DNA of 64,000 bases from Schlegelella_A sp965246805. GTDB taxonomy: Bacteria; Pseudomonadota; Gammaproteobacteria; Burkholderiales; Burkholderiaceae_C. Position 1 is the first letter of the stretch. Each line of letters begins with the position of its first letter. Where the stretch lies: the NCBI GenBank assembly GCA_965246805.1, contig CBDFFO010000003.1, forward strand, positions 558,001 through 622,000. The letters are read 5' to 3'. The translations under genes and the position numbers were made by a program. The notes beneath the pieces are model-generated. The model was given only the letters and a program-made list of their open reading frames with translations. It was not told the origin of the DNA and made no database searches. Of this stretch, positions 17,056 to 25,969 are shown piece after piece.

Positions 17056-17508
17056 ATGTTCGACGTGCTGGTGTACCTTTACGAGAACTACTGGCGTCCT
17101 GACGCGTGCCCCGAGCACGGCCAGCTGACACGCAAACTCTCGTCGGTGGGCTTCGAATCCGATGAGATTCAGGAGGCCTTGTCTTGGCTCGATGGCGTCG
17201 CGACGGTCGCGCAGTCGCACGTCGGTGAGCAGGGCGCGCAGAGCGTTCGCGTTTATGCGCCTTGCGAGCAAGAGCATCTGGGCGATGCGTCGATCGGGTT
17301 CATCAGCTTTCTCGAATCGGCAGGGGTGTTGCCGCCGCCGATGCGCGAGATGGTGATCGATCGGGCCAGTGCGATTCCCGGCGGGCCGCTCGATCTCGAG
17401 GATCTGAAGATCATCGTGCTGATGGTGTTCTGGAGCCTGGGCGAGGAGCCCGATGCGCTGATCCTCGACGAGCTCTTCGTCGCAGAGGAAGACCGCCTCA
17501 TCCATTGA
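17056..17508 (+). CDS. smg: Smg / DUF494 family protein
   Basis: A 150-residue, acidic, mostly helical cytoplasmic protein starting MFDVLVYLYENYW, the diagnostic N-terminus of Smg (DUF494), which lies downstream of dprA in many proteobacteria. Molecular role unknown. ATG at 17056 chosen for homology; the frame is open upstream through the end of dprA. In relatives a topoisomerase gene often follows smg; here it does not. Confidence 0.93.
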   Translation: MFDVLVYLYENYWRPDACPEHGQLTRKLSSVGFESDEIQEALSWLDGVATVAQSHVGEQGAQSVRVYAPCEQEHLGDASIGFISFLESAGVLPPPMREMVIDRASAIPGGPLDLEDLKIIVLMVFWSLGEEPDALILDELFVAEEDRLIH

Positions 17509-17509
17509 C

Positions 17510-17537
17510 GCAAACCGGAACCTTCGGTCCGGTTTGC
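17510..17537 (+). terminator. Hairpin after smg, possible terminator
   Basis: GCAAACCGGA and its exact inverse TCCGGTTTGC enclose an 8-base loop, directly after the smg stop. No T-run follows, so it may be a weak terminator or an RNA-stabilising hairpin. The loop motif ACCTTCGGTCC recurs at about 17553-17563. Confidence 0.5.
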
Positions 17538-17583
17538 TGACGCTCGTTCGACGAAACCTTCGGTCCGTCACCTCGCTGTCTTT

Positions 17584-17609
17584 GAAAGTGGACACTGGTG
17601 TCCACTTTC
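17584..17609. repeat. Perfect 12-bp palindrome
   Basis: GAAAGTGGACAC and its inverse are separated by TG. It lies between the convergent ends of smg and the DUF1631 gene. It could be a two-way terminator core, an operator, or the scar of a mobile element; sequence alone does not decide. Confidence 0.6.
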
Positions 17610-17653
17610 GTCGTGCCGCTCGGTTTTGAGATGAGTGACGTTATGCTTTTGGC

Positions 17654-19981
17654 CTAGACGCCAAGCAGACGACTTGGGTCGCCGTCCAGCTTCGCCATCG
17701 CGTTGCGCGTGGCCTTCACGGTCAGCGACTCGTCTTGTGCAGGTACCAGCAAACCAGCTTGCAGGAACGCCGCGAGTCGATGCTGCTGGAACAGCACGCC
17801 GCGGCCTTGGGGCGAGACGAAGAGGCTCAGCTGGCGACGCATGCCTTGCCAAGCCAGCTGCACCGGCTCGTTGCGGTTGCGATAGTCGAGCATGTACCAA
17901 CTGCCAACCTGCAGCTCGCGCGCCCAGGCGAGCATCGCGGGGGTCGGCATCGAGCCGCCCTCCGAGACCACCTCGAGCTCCGAACTCTCGTGACCCGACA
18001 GGTCGAGCACCATCGACTCGTCGATGTCGATGTCTTCGGCTTCGGGCAACAGCTCCTCGAGTGTCTCGAGGTGCGCCATCAACTCTTCGAGCCGCTCCTG
18101 GGAGATGGCGGCGGCCTTGGCGGTGAACGCTGCCGCGAGCGCGTTGTTGAGACGCAGGATGTGCTCGTCCTGCTTCGCAATCGTGATGCCGGCCTCATCC
18201 ATGCCCTCGCGCAGCGTCTTCAAGAGCGGCGGCAGGCGGCGGATCACTTCGGCGCGCTCAGCGCGCGAGACCTTCGCGCTCGCCGACCAGATCAGGTCGG
18301 CCGCGGCGCGCTTCATGGTCATCGTCTCTTCGCTCTGGATTCCCGACTTCACGGCTGTGGTCGCGAGCACGTCGGCCCAGACGTGAAACAGGAATTCGCG
18401 CACGCCTTCCTGTACCGGCACCTCGTTGAGCATCTTGCGCAGCTCGATCGTGTACTGGATCGCCATGGTCTCGCGCTGCTCGACCTGGTGCGCGAGCGAG
18501 ACACCCTTCTTGGTCGCTTCGTTCTCGCTGCGGAAGTAGTGCTCGAGAAATTTTTCGAACTCGACCAGCACGGTCTGGAACACGCGGCGGCCGGTGTCGG
18601 GGTAGGCCTCCACCACCTGCACCACGCGCTTGATTTCCTTCTCGAGGTAATCACCGACCGCGCGGCTACCGGAATCGAAACCCATCACGCAGAGACCCAT
18701 GCGGTCGATGAGGCGGCGCGCGGGATGATCGGTGGTGGCGAAGAAGTCGGGCTCGGAGACGGCGACGCGCAACACCGGCATCTGCAGCCGCGCGAACCAC
18801 ACGCGCACGCTGGCCGGAATCGCCTCTTCCATCAGGATGCTCTGGAACAGCAGCGCGACGATCTCGATGGTCGCGCGCTCGATCGGCGTGCCGGCCGCCT
18901 GTTTCAGCAGCGTCTTGCGCTGGCGCAGCTCTTCGAGGAGGGCTGGCGTGCCGACCTCGCCACCCCCACCATCGGCGTTGGCGATGCGCCGGGCCAGGTT
19001 GTCCTGCGCATCGCTGATCGCGGCGCTGAGCTTGGGCGACGCGGGCGCGCGCGCATGCGAGGTGTCGACGAAGTCGGGCAGCTGGCGCGCGATCACGCGG
19101 TTCAAGCGGTTCACGACCGCATCGGCCGGGTCGCTGCTGCGGCCGAGCCCGGCCGCGCGCGTCATCATGCGGGTCTCGTCACCCACCTCGGAATGCATCG
19201 CGGAGCGGCGTGCGAGCGAATGGCGGTATTCGCTCGAGAGGTCGCTTTCCTGGATCGAACCGGCGGGCGGCGAGCCGGTCTCGAATCCTTCGGCCCCACC
19301 GGACCGCGTGCCGGTGTTGGAGCGCCTGATGAACGGCCGCAGGTCGACATCGGGCAGCACCTTCCGCTGCAGCAGGAAGCGGTTGGTCTCGTGATAAGCC
19401 TCTTCGGCGAAATGCGAGAGCTCATCGTGCAGCACCGCTTGCAGCGTGCGCCACGCGTCGAGCGAGAGCGGCGCCGCGAGCCACGACGACGTGACGATGC
19501 GGGCCAGCACGTGCGGGCGCAGGATGTCGTTCGATTCGAGCTCGTCGCGACCTTCGAGCACGTTCATGCGCGATCGCAGGTCGGTGAACTCCCACGACGC
19601 GCGATCCATCATCGCGAGCGCCAGGCGCGAACTCAGGATCTCGTGTTCGATGGTGTCGTCGTCGACCAGGCTCAGCTTGCTCGCGGCCTGGCTGGGCGAC
19701 ATTGGGATATCGCCGAGCCGCGTGGCGGAAACCACGCCGCTGGGGACCGCACTCTGCAGCACCTGCGTCATGCCCTGCAGCCACATCGGCAGCGCGAGCT
19801 GCCACACCGGCAGCAACTCGCGACGCTTGTGCGCCACCGCCGGTTCGGCGACGCTCGCGGCCAGCAGTCGGGCCCCCACTTCCACCGCATGGACGACGGC
19901 GGGCATGCCCCCCAACAGCCGCTCTGCGTACGATCGCCGTGCCTGCTGGGCCAGAGCCGTCGGGTTGGCGGGGGTCGGCAT
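17654..19981 (-). CDS. DUF1631 family protein
   Basis: A 775-residue protein of the DUF1631 family, common in beta- and gammaproteobacteria and without an assigned biochemical activity. It is largely helical, with charged stretches and no signal peptide, membrane helix or recognisable catalytic motif. An acidic segment (LLPEAEDIDIDESMVLDL) lies about 120 residues from the end, followed by a compact C-terminal part (SWYMLDYRNRNEPVQLAWQG) resembling a PilZ-like beta domain; that resemblance is tentative. It lies 42 bases downstream of secF on the same strand but is probably functionally separate. Confidence 0.85.
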   Translation of the reverse strand: MPTPANPTALAQQARRSYAERLLGGMPAVVHAVEVGARLLAASVAEPAVAHKRRELLPVWQLALPMWLQGMTQVLQSAVPSGVVSATRLGDIPMSPSQAASKLSLVDDDTIEHEILSSRLALAMMDRASWEFTDLRSRMNVLEGRDELESNDILRPHVLARIVTSSWLAAPLSLDAWRTLQAVLHDELSHFAEEAYHETNRFLLQRKVLPDVDLRPFIRRSNTGTRSGGAEGFETGSPPAGSIQESDLSSEYRHSLARRSAMHSEVGDETRMMTRAAGLGRSSDPADAVVNRLNRVIARQLPDFVDTSHARAPASPKLSAAISDAQDNLARRIANADGGGGEVGTPALLEELRQRKTLLKQAAGTPIERATIEIVALLFQSILMEEAIPASVRVWFARLQMPVLRVAVSEPDFFATTDHPARRLIDRMGLCVMGFDSGSRAVGDYLEKEIKRVVQVVEAYPDTGRRVFQTVLVEFEKFLEHYFRSENEATKKGVSLAHQVEQRETMAIQYTIELRKMLNEVPVQEGVREFLFHVWADVLATTAVKSGIQSEETMTMKRAAADLIWSASAKVSRAERAEVIRRLPPLLKTLREGMDEAGITIAKQDEHILRLNNALAAAFTAKAAAISQERLEELMAHLETLEELLPEAEDIDIDESMVLDLSGHESSELEVVSEGGSMPTPAMLAWARELQVGSWYMLDYRNRNEPVQLAWQGMRRQLSLFVSPQGRGVLFQQHRLAAFLQAGLLVPAQDESLTVKATRNAMAKLDGDPSRLLGV

Positions 19982-20023
19982 GGGTTAAGTGGTCGCGCGA
20001 TCCTGCAAAAGTCGGTTTGGACT

Positions 20024-21142
20024 CTACACCACCGCCCCCGCGTTCGGGTCGTCGGGATCGGTCTCCTTGCGGCCCGTTTTGACAAGGTCGTCGCGTTTCA
20101 CGCCCAGCCACATCGCGATCGCCGCCGCCACGAACACCGACGAGTAAATCCCGAACAGGATGCCGATCGTGAGCGCGACGGCGAAGTAGTGCAGCGTCTG
20201 CCCGCCGAAGACGAGCATCGAGAGCACCATCATCTGGGTGCAGCCGTGGGTGATGATGGTGCGGCTGATGGTGCTCGTGATCGCGTGGTCGATGACCTGC
20301 TCGGTGTTGAGCTTGCGGTAGCGCCGGAACGACTCCCGGATCCGGTCGAAGATCACGACCGACTCGTTGACGGAGTAGCCCAGAACCGCCAGCACGCCCG
20401 CCAGCACCGCGAGCGAGAACTCCCACTGGAAGAACGCGAAGAAGCCGAGGATGATGACCACGTCGTGCAGGTTGGCGACGATCGCGGCGACCGAGAACTT
20501 CCACTCGAAGCGGAACGCGAGGTAGATCATGATGCCGACCACCACGAAACCGAGCGCCCACGCGCCGTTCTCGGCAAGCTCGCGGCCCACTTGCGGGCCT
20601 ACCACTTCGTTGCGTTGCAGACGCATCGGCTCGCTCGCGTCGGCCGCCGCCATGGCCGGCGCCGACGCGCCGCCGGCGACCGCGCTCGCCGCCGCGGTGC
20701 TCATGGGCGGCGCGAGCGGCGCGACTGAGCCGACGCAGACGCGACGCGCGCTCGTCTCCCCCTTGTCGACCGCCGCGGCCTTGGTCGTGACGGTACCGCC
20801 CTCGGCCTTGCACAGCTCGCCGAAGACCCGCGCGACGAGGTCGGCCTGCTTGACGTTGCTGCGGACCGGCAGGCGGATCAGCACGTCGCGCGAGCTGCCG
20901 AAGTTCTGCACCTGCACCTCGCCGAGGTCGAGGCCTTCGACCACCTTCCTGATCTTCGGGATGTCGGCCGTCTGCGCATAGCTCGCCTCGATCAGCGTGC
21001 CGCCCGTGAACTCGATCGAAAAGTGCAGGCCTCGCGTGGCGAGGAAGAACACGGCCGCGAGGAAGGTCGCGAGCGAGATGATGTTGAACACCAGCGCGTG
21101 CCGCATGAACGGGATGTCGCGCCTGATCCGGAAAAATTCCAT
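20024..21142 (-). CDS. secF: Protein translocase subunit SecF
   Basis: A 372-residue inner-membrane protein that with SecD pulls secreted proteins across using the proton gradient. First helix ~18-37, then HFSIEFTGGTLIEASYAQ (SecF signature), a periplasmic domain, and five C-terminal helices including SVNESVVIFDRIRESFR. The periplasmic region carries an Ala/Ser-rich insertion (PPMSTAAASAVAGGASAP) between the P1-like domain and helix 2, longer than in E. coli. Follows secD by 51 bases. Confidence 0.95.
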   Translation of the reverse strand: MEFFRIRRDIPFMRHALVFNIISLATFLAAVFFLATRGLHFSIEFTGGTLIEASYAQTADIPKIRKVVEGLDLGEVQVQNFGSSRDVLIRLPVRSNVKQADLVARVFGELCKAEGGTVTTKAAAVDKGETSARRVCVGSVAPLAPPMSTAAASAVAGGASAPAMAAADASEPMRLQRNEVVGPQVGRELAENGAWALGFVVVGIMIYLAFRFEWKFSVAAIVANLHDVVIILGFFAFFQWEFSLAVLAGVLAVLGYSVNESVVIFDRIRESFRRYRKLNTEQVIDHAITSTISRTIITHGCTQMMVLSMLVFGGQTLHYFAVALTIGILFGIYSSVFVAAAIAMWLGVKRDDLVKTGRKETDPDDPNAGAVV

Positions 21143-21193
21143 CGAACTCTTTCAAGGGCGGCCGCATCGGTGCGGCGCGCGGGATGGGCGCCG

Positions 21194-23072
21194 TCAGGCT
21201 TCGACGGACGCCGCGGGCGCGGCGTTCCAGACCTGGCCGATCGAGACGCTCTTCAAGCGCTTCTTGCCGCCGTACCAGAGGTTGACGAGGCCGCGCGAGA
21301 ACATCACCGACGAGAACATCGAGGTCAGGATGCCGAGGCAGTGCACGATCGCGAAGCCCCGCACCGGCCCCGAGCCGAACGTGAAGAGCGCGATGCCGGC
21401 GATCAGCGTGGTGACGTTCGAATCGAGGATCGTCGCGAACGCCGCGCTCGTAGCCGGTGTTGATCGCCACCTGCGGCGCGGCACCGGCGCGCAGCTCTTC
21501 GCGAACGCGCTCGTTGATCAGCACGTTCGAATCGATCGCCATGCCGAGCGTGAGCGCGATCGCGGCGATGCCGGGCAGCGTCAACGTCGCCTGCAGCATC
21601 GACAGCACCGCGATCAGCAGGAGCAGGTTGAAGCCAAGCGCGAGCGTCGAGACCACGCCAAACAGGCGGTAGTAGACGCACATAAAGACGGCGATTGCGA
21701 GGAAGCCATAGATCACGCTGTCGAAGCCCTTGGCGATGTTCTCGGCGCCGAGGCTCGGGCCGATGGTGCTTTCCTGGATGATGTCCATCGGCGCGGCGAG
21801 CGAGCCAGCGCGCAGCAAGAGTGCGGTGTCGTTGGCTTCGGCCGACGTGGGGCTGCCGGTGATCTGGAATCGCGAACCGAGCTCGCCACGGATCGCCGGC
21901 GCGGTCACGACCTCGCCCTTGCCCTTTTCGAACAACAGGATCGCCATGCGCTTGCCGATGTTCTCGCGCGAGATGTCGCGCATGATCGCGGCGCCCCGGC
22001 TATCGACCGTCAAATGAACGGCAGGCCGCTGGCTTTCATCGAAGCCGGGCTGGGCATCCTTGAGGCTGTCGCCGGTCAGGATCACTGTGCGCTTGACGAT
22101 CTCCGGTCGTCCGTCGCGCTCCAGGAATCGTTCGCTGCCGAACGGCACCGGTCCGGTGCCGCGAGCGGCCGACTGTCCCTCGACGCTTTCATCGACCATG
22201 CGCAGCTCGAGCGTCGCGGTGCGGCCAATGATGTCTTTCGCCTTCGCCGTGTCCTGCACGCCCGGCAACTCGACGACGATGCGATCGCCGCCCTGCTGCT
22301 GAATGACCGGCTCGGCCACGCCGAGCTCGTTGACCCGGTTGTGCAGCGTGTTGATGTTCTGCGTGATCGCGGCCGCTTGAAGGGTGCGTGCGGCCGCCGG
22401 TTTGAGCGTGCCGGTGAGCTTCAGGTCGCTGCCTTCGGTGCCTTCGACCCAGTCGAGATCGGTGAGCTGGTCCTGCAGCACGCCACGCGCGGCGGTGAGC
22501 GCGTCGCGATCGCGGAACTTCACGTCGACGTTGTTGCCGTTTTTGGCGATGCCGATGTGACGTATGTTCTTGTCGCGCAGCAGCGTGCGCATGTCGCCCG
22601 TCAGCGCCTCGGCCTTCTTCGTCAGCACCGAGGCCATGTCGACCTGCATCAGGAAGTGCACGCCACCGCGCAAGTCGAGGCCGAGGAACATCGGCAGCGC
22701 GTGCAGCGACGTGAGCCAGCGCGGCGAGCGCGACACCAGGTTCAGCGCCACCACGTAAGACGCGTCGCTCGGGTTCGGATTGAGCGCGGCGGTAATGGCG
22801 TCTTTGGCCTTGCGCTGGGTGTCGAGATCGCCGAAGCGTGCCTTCACCGAGTTGCCTTCGAACTGCACGAAGTCGGCCGTGAGGCCGGCGTCCTTCAAGA
22901 TCTGCGCGATGCGCGGCGCGAGCGACGAGTCGACCTTCACGATGGTCTTGCCGCTGCTCACCTGCACGGCCGGCGCCTCGGGAAAGAAGTTGGGCAGCGT
23001 GTAGACCAGGCCGATCAGCAACGCCACGCCAAGCAGCACGTACTTCCAGGTGGGGTAACGGTTCACATGCAT
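21194..23072 (-). CDS. secD: Protein translocase subunit SecD, interrupted by a one-base frameshift
   Basis: About 625 residues when the frame is repaired. N-terminal helix and FLGLDLRGGVHFLMQVDM, the long periplasmic region (NRVNELGVAEPVIQQQG, VVELPGVQD) and helices through GMAIDSNVLINERVREELR are in one frame as far as NTGYER. Homologues continue AFATILDSNVTTLIAG, found in another frame from about 21443 down to 21194. The break is one extra base near 21441-21444 (GCCGCG where GCGCG is expected). secD is needed for normal export, so a sequencing or assembly error is more likely than a true mutant. Part of yajC-secD-secF. Confidence 0.9.
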
Positions 23073-23141
23073 CTCCCTAGGGGACGGCCGATTCGTCGGC
23101 AGTCACGGAGCCGCTCGCGCTCACGCGCGCGGCCTCGGCCA

Positions 23142-23474
23142 TCACTTCATCGTGCCCTTGGGCATGATCTGGATCACGGCCGAGCGCTGCATCTGCACCT
23201 CGACACCGGTGGCGAGTTCGACCGACAGGAAGGTCTCGCCCATCTTCGTGATCTTGCCGAGCATGCCGCCGGAGGAGACGATCTCGTCGCCCTTCGCGAG
23301 GGCGTCGAGCATCGCCTTGGCTTCTTTCTGGCGCTTCATCTGCGGGCGGATCATCACGAAGTACAGCACCACGAACATCAGCACCAGAGGCAACATGCCA
23401 CCGATGCTGCCGAACATCGAATCGGCTGAGGCGCCTGCGGGCGCGGACTGGGCGTGGACTTCTGAAATGAACAC
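23142..23474 (-). CDS. yajC: Preprotein translocase accessory subunit YajC
   Basis: A 110-residue single-pass membrane protein associated with SecDF. The hydrophobic helix is LPLVLMFVVLYFVMIRPQ, followed by KRQKEAKAMLDALAKGDEI and the YajC beta-domain (VSSGGMLGKITKMGE). No ATG precedes the helix in frame; the GTG at 23474 (then FISEVHAQS) has AAGGA about 10 bases upstream and gives the family length. First gene of yajC-secD-secF; the tgt-queA genes that often precede it are absent. Confidence 0.92.
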   Translation of the reverse strand: MFISEVHAQSAPAGASADSMFGSIGGMLPLVLMFVVLYFVMIRPQMKRQKEAKAMLDALAKGDEIVSSGGMLGKITKMGETFLSVELATGVEVQMQRSAVIQIMPKGTMK

Positions 23475-23660
23475 GGGGCTGGATCCTTCGACGCGCCGGG
23501 CGAATGCCTGCGGCAAAACCGGCAGATTGTAAGACGCCCGAATGGCCGGGCCACACGGTAGGGAAGCCGCGAGCACCCGAACGCCGAGTCCAATCTTAGG
23601 TGCCGTCGCCACGGCGCGCTGTCGTCGCGCCAAGCCGGCCACGCGCTGGCGCCAGCGGGC

Positions 23661-24850
23661 TCACGGCACCGACGGTGCCCGCACCAACCGCAACAACGTG
23701 ATCTCCGACGGCGCGCCGAAGCGGATCGGCGGCCCCCAGTAACCGGTGCCGCGACTGGTGTAGATCTGCAAGCGGCCGAGTCGATGCAGGCCCGACACGA
23801 ACGGCTGCTGCAGCTTCACGAAGAAGTTCCACGGCAACATCTGGCCGCCGTGCGTGTGACCCGAGAGCTGCAGGTCGAAGCCCGCCGCTTCGGCCGCCGG
23901 CGCGCTGCGCGGCTGATGCGCGAGCAGCACGCGCAGCGCGGCCGCGGGCGGCGCGTTCGCGATCGCGGCGGCGGCGTCGCTCTCGTGCGAGGGGCCGAAG
24001 TGCGCGCCGCTGTAATCGGTGACGCCACCGAGCACGAGCAGCTGGCCTTCCTGCCGCAACACCACGTGCTCGTTCATCAGCACCGTGAGCCCGAGCCGAC
24101 GCAGCTCGCGCACCCACGCGTCGGCGCCCGAGTAGTACTCGTGGTTGCCGGTGACGAAGAAGCTGCCGTGACGCGACAACAGCTTGGCGAGCGGCGCGAC
24201 GTGCGTCGCGAGCTCGGCGACGCTGCCATCGACGAGGTCGCCGGTCACCGCGACCATGTCGGCGCCGAGCCGGTTCACCGCGTCGACGATCGCCTGCAGG
24301 TAGGGCCGCTTGATGGTGGGGCCGACGTGGATGTCGCTGATCTGCGCGATCGTGAAGCCCTGCAGGCCGACCGGCAGGCGCTCGATCGGCACATCGACGT
24401 GGCGCACCCCGCCGTGCGGCGCGCGTTGACGATGCCGATGCCGGTGATCGCAAGCGCGAGCGCCGGCACGGCGATGGCCGTGTCGGATCGCCACATGCCA
24501 AAAGGCACCAGGTCGGGCGCGAACCACGCGAAGCCTTCCAAGAGCAGCAGCGAGGCGTCGCGCAGAATCGTCAACGCCACGAGCGACGAGAAGAGACCCA
24601 TCACGATCAGGCCGAGCCAGGTCAGGCGTTCGTCGGCGGGCGACGTCGCGCGCCGGCCGAAGCGCAGCCCGAGCGGCAACGCGAAGGCCGAGCCCGCCAT
24701 CGCGGCGACGAAAAGCCACGACCAGGGCGACACCAGGCCGGACGCGACGCGCAACGCGACGTACGCGTGCAGCAGCCACGACAAAATGCTCACGTTTAAT
24801 GCGAAGCGACGCGGCACCGCGGGCGCGTCGCGAGAAGGCGGCTCGGTCAA
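23661..24850 (-). CDS. Membrane-anchored metallophosphoesterase, one-base frameshift
   Basis: About 396 residues after repair. The N-terminal ~140 residues contain four hydrophobic helices; the C-terminal ~250 form a calcineurin-type phosphoesterase (QISDIHVGPTIKRPYL, VTGDLVDG, VTGNHEYYSGAD, LLAHQP, LSGHTHGGQM: the DxH, GDxxD, GNHE and GHTH motifs). This is the YkuE/YaeI-like family acting on phosphate esters at the membrane. The two parts lie in different frames; one C appears missing from the CCCC run at 24407-24410. Ends 18 bases after the SDR gene. Confidence 0.85.
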
Positions 24851-24868
24851 CGCAGGTTCAAGCGCGGA

Positions 24869-25648
24869 TCACATCAACCCGCGATACGAACCACCGTCGA
24901 CCTGGATGTTCTGCCCGCAGATGAACGAGGCCTGCTCGCTGCAGAGGTACGCGCACAGGTCGCCGAACTCCTCAGTCTTGCCGAAGCGCTTCGCGGCGAT
25001 GGTGTCGACGAGCTTCTGGCGCGCAACGTCGAACGTGGTGCCGTCGATCCTGGCCTGCCGCTCGGTGAGGTACTGCTGGCGCCCGGTGTCGATGCGCTCC
25101 GGCAGCAGGTTGTTGATCGTGACGTTGTCGACCACCACCTCGCGCGAGATCGCCTTGCACACCGCGGTGAGCGCGGTGCGTGCCGCGGTCGACAAGCCCT
25201 GGTGCGGGTTCGGCGACTTCACCATCGCCGATGTGATGTTCACGATGCGCCCGAACTTGCGCTCGCGCATGCCGTTCAGCAGACCGCGGATCATCAGCAC
25301 CGGCGCGAGCATGTTCGATTCGAACGCGCGCAGGTAGTCTTCGCGCGCCCAGTCCTCGAACCTGCCGGGGACCGGGCCTTCATTGTTGGTGACCAGGATG
25401 TCGGCGTCGGGGCACGCCGAGATCAGCGCCGCGCGACCTTCGGGCGTCGTGATGTCGGCCGCGACGCCGGTCACCGGGTTTCCGGTTTCGTGAGCGAGGT
25501 CGGCGGCCGCGGCGCGCACGGTGTCGAGCGTCCGGCCATTCACGATCAGCTCGACCCCTTCGCGCGACAGCGAGAGTGCGCACGCGCGACCGAGCCCGCG
25601 CGACGACGCGCAGACGATGGCCTTGCGGCCGGCGAGGTGTAGGTTCAT
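24869..25648 (-). CDS. SDR-family oxidoreductase-like protein with altered active site
   Basis: A 259-residue Rossmann protein. The cofactor motif is ASSRGLGRA (TGxxxGxG type), followed by ADIT and an N-terminal NNEGP variant of NNAG; the C-terminus FICGQNIQVDGG is typical of FabG-like enzymes. The catalytic serine region is present (NITSAMVK), but the position of the YxxxK motif reads GLSTAARTAL, with no Tyr or Lys. A whole SDR subfamily in Betaproteobacteria shows this change, so it is probably not a mutation; catalytic competence is uncertain. ATG at 25648 chosen over the upstream TTG at 25654. Confidence 0.85.
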   Translation of the reverse strand: MNLHLAGRKAIVCASSRGLGRACALSLSREGVELIVNGRTLDTVRAAAADLAHETGNPVTGVAADITTPEGRAALISACPDADILVTNNEGPVPGRFEDWAREDYLRAFESNMLAPVLMIRGLLNGMRERKFGRIVNITSAMVKSPNPHQGLSTAARTALTAVCKAISREVVVDNVTINNLLPERIDTGRQQYLTERQARIDGTTFDVARQKLVDTIAAKRFGKTEEFGDLCAYLCSEQASFICGQNIQVDGGSYRGLM

Positions 25649-25969
25649 GGCCAATAAATTCTAAGACGCTGGACTCCGCTGACGCCTCGGCTCTTCGCGA
25701 GCTGCAGTTTGCTGCCGATCGAGCGTTCGAAGCCCGTGCCCGTCACCCTCTCCAGCGCCGCCGCATGCGTCGCAAGAGGAACCCGGGGCCACGCTTGCGC
25801 ACCAAGCGTATTCGCGCATGCGTCACGACATCGTGAACGCGACGTTTGCGCCCGGCGCCCGCCTGCTTCTGACGCACACGTTCCCCGTCGAGCGCTCTCG
25901 ATGCGCCGCGGATGGCTGCCTCACGGCCCGCGAGTAGCATGGCGCGCTCTGTTCGCTGCCGGAGTTTCC
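25649..25969. other. Divergent intergenic region
   Basis: A 320-base gap between the SDR gene (leftwards) and the M1 aminopeptidase (rightwards), presumably holding both promoters. Open frames crossing it have no start site, signal peptide or family features. No strong palindrome was seen. Confidence 0.5.

Noticed and set aside
17735..20728. 997-codon plus-strand ORF
   Set aside because: Antisense shadow of DUF1631 and secF; composition dominated by Arg/His/Leu/Ala.
20997..23429. 810-codon plus-strand ORF
   Set aside because: Antisense shadow of secD; no recognisable domain.
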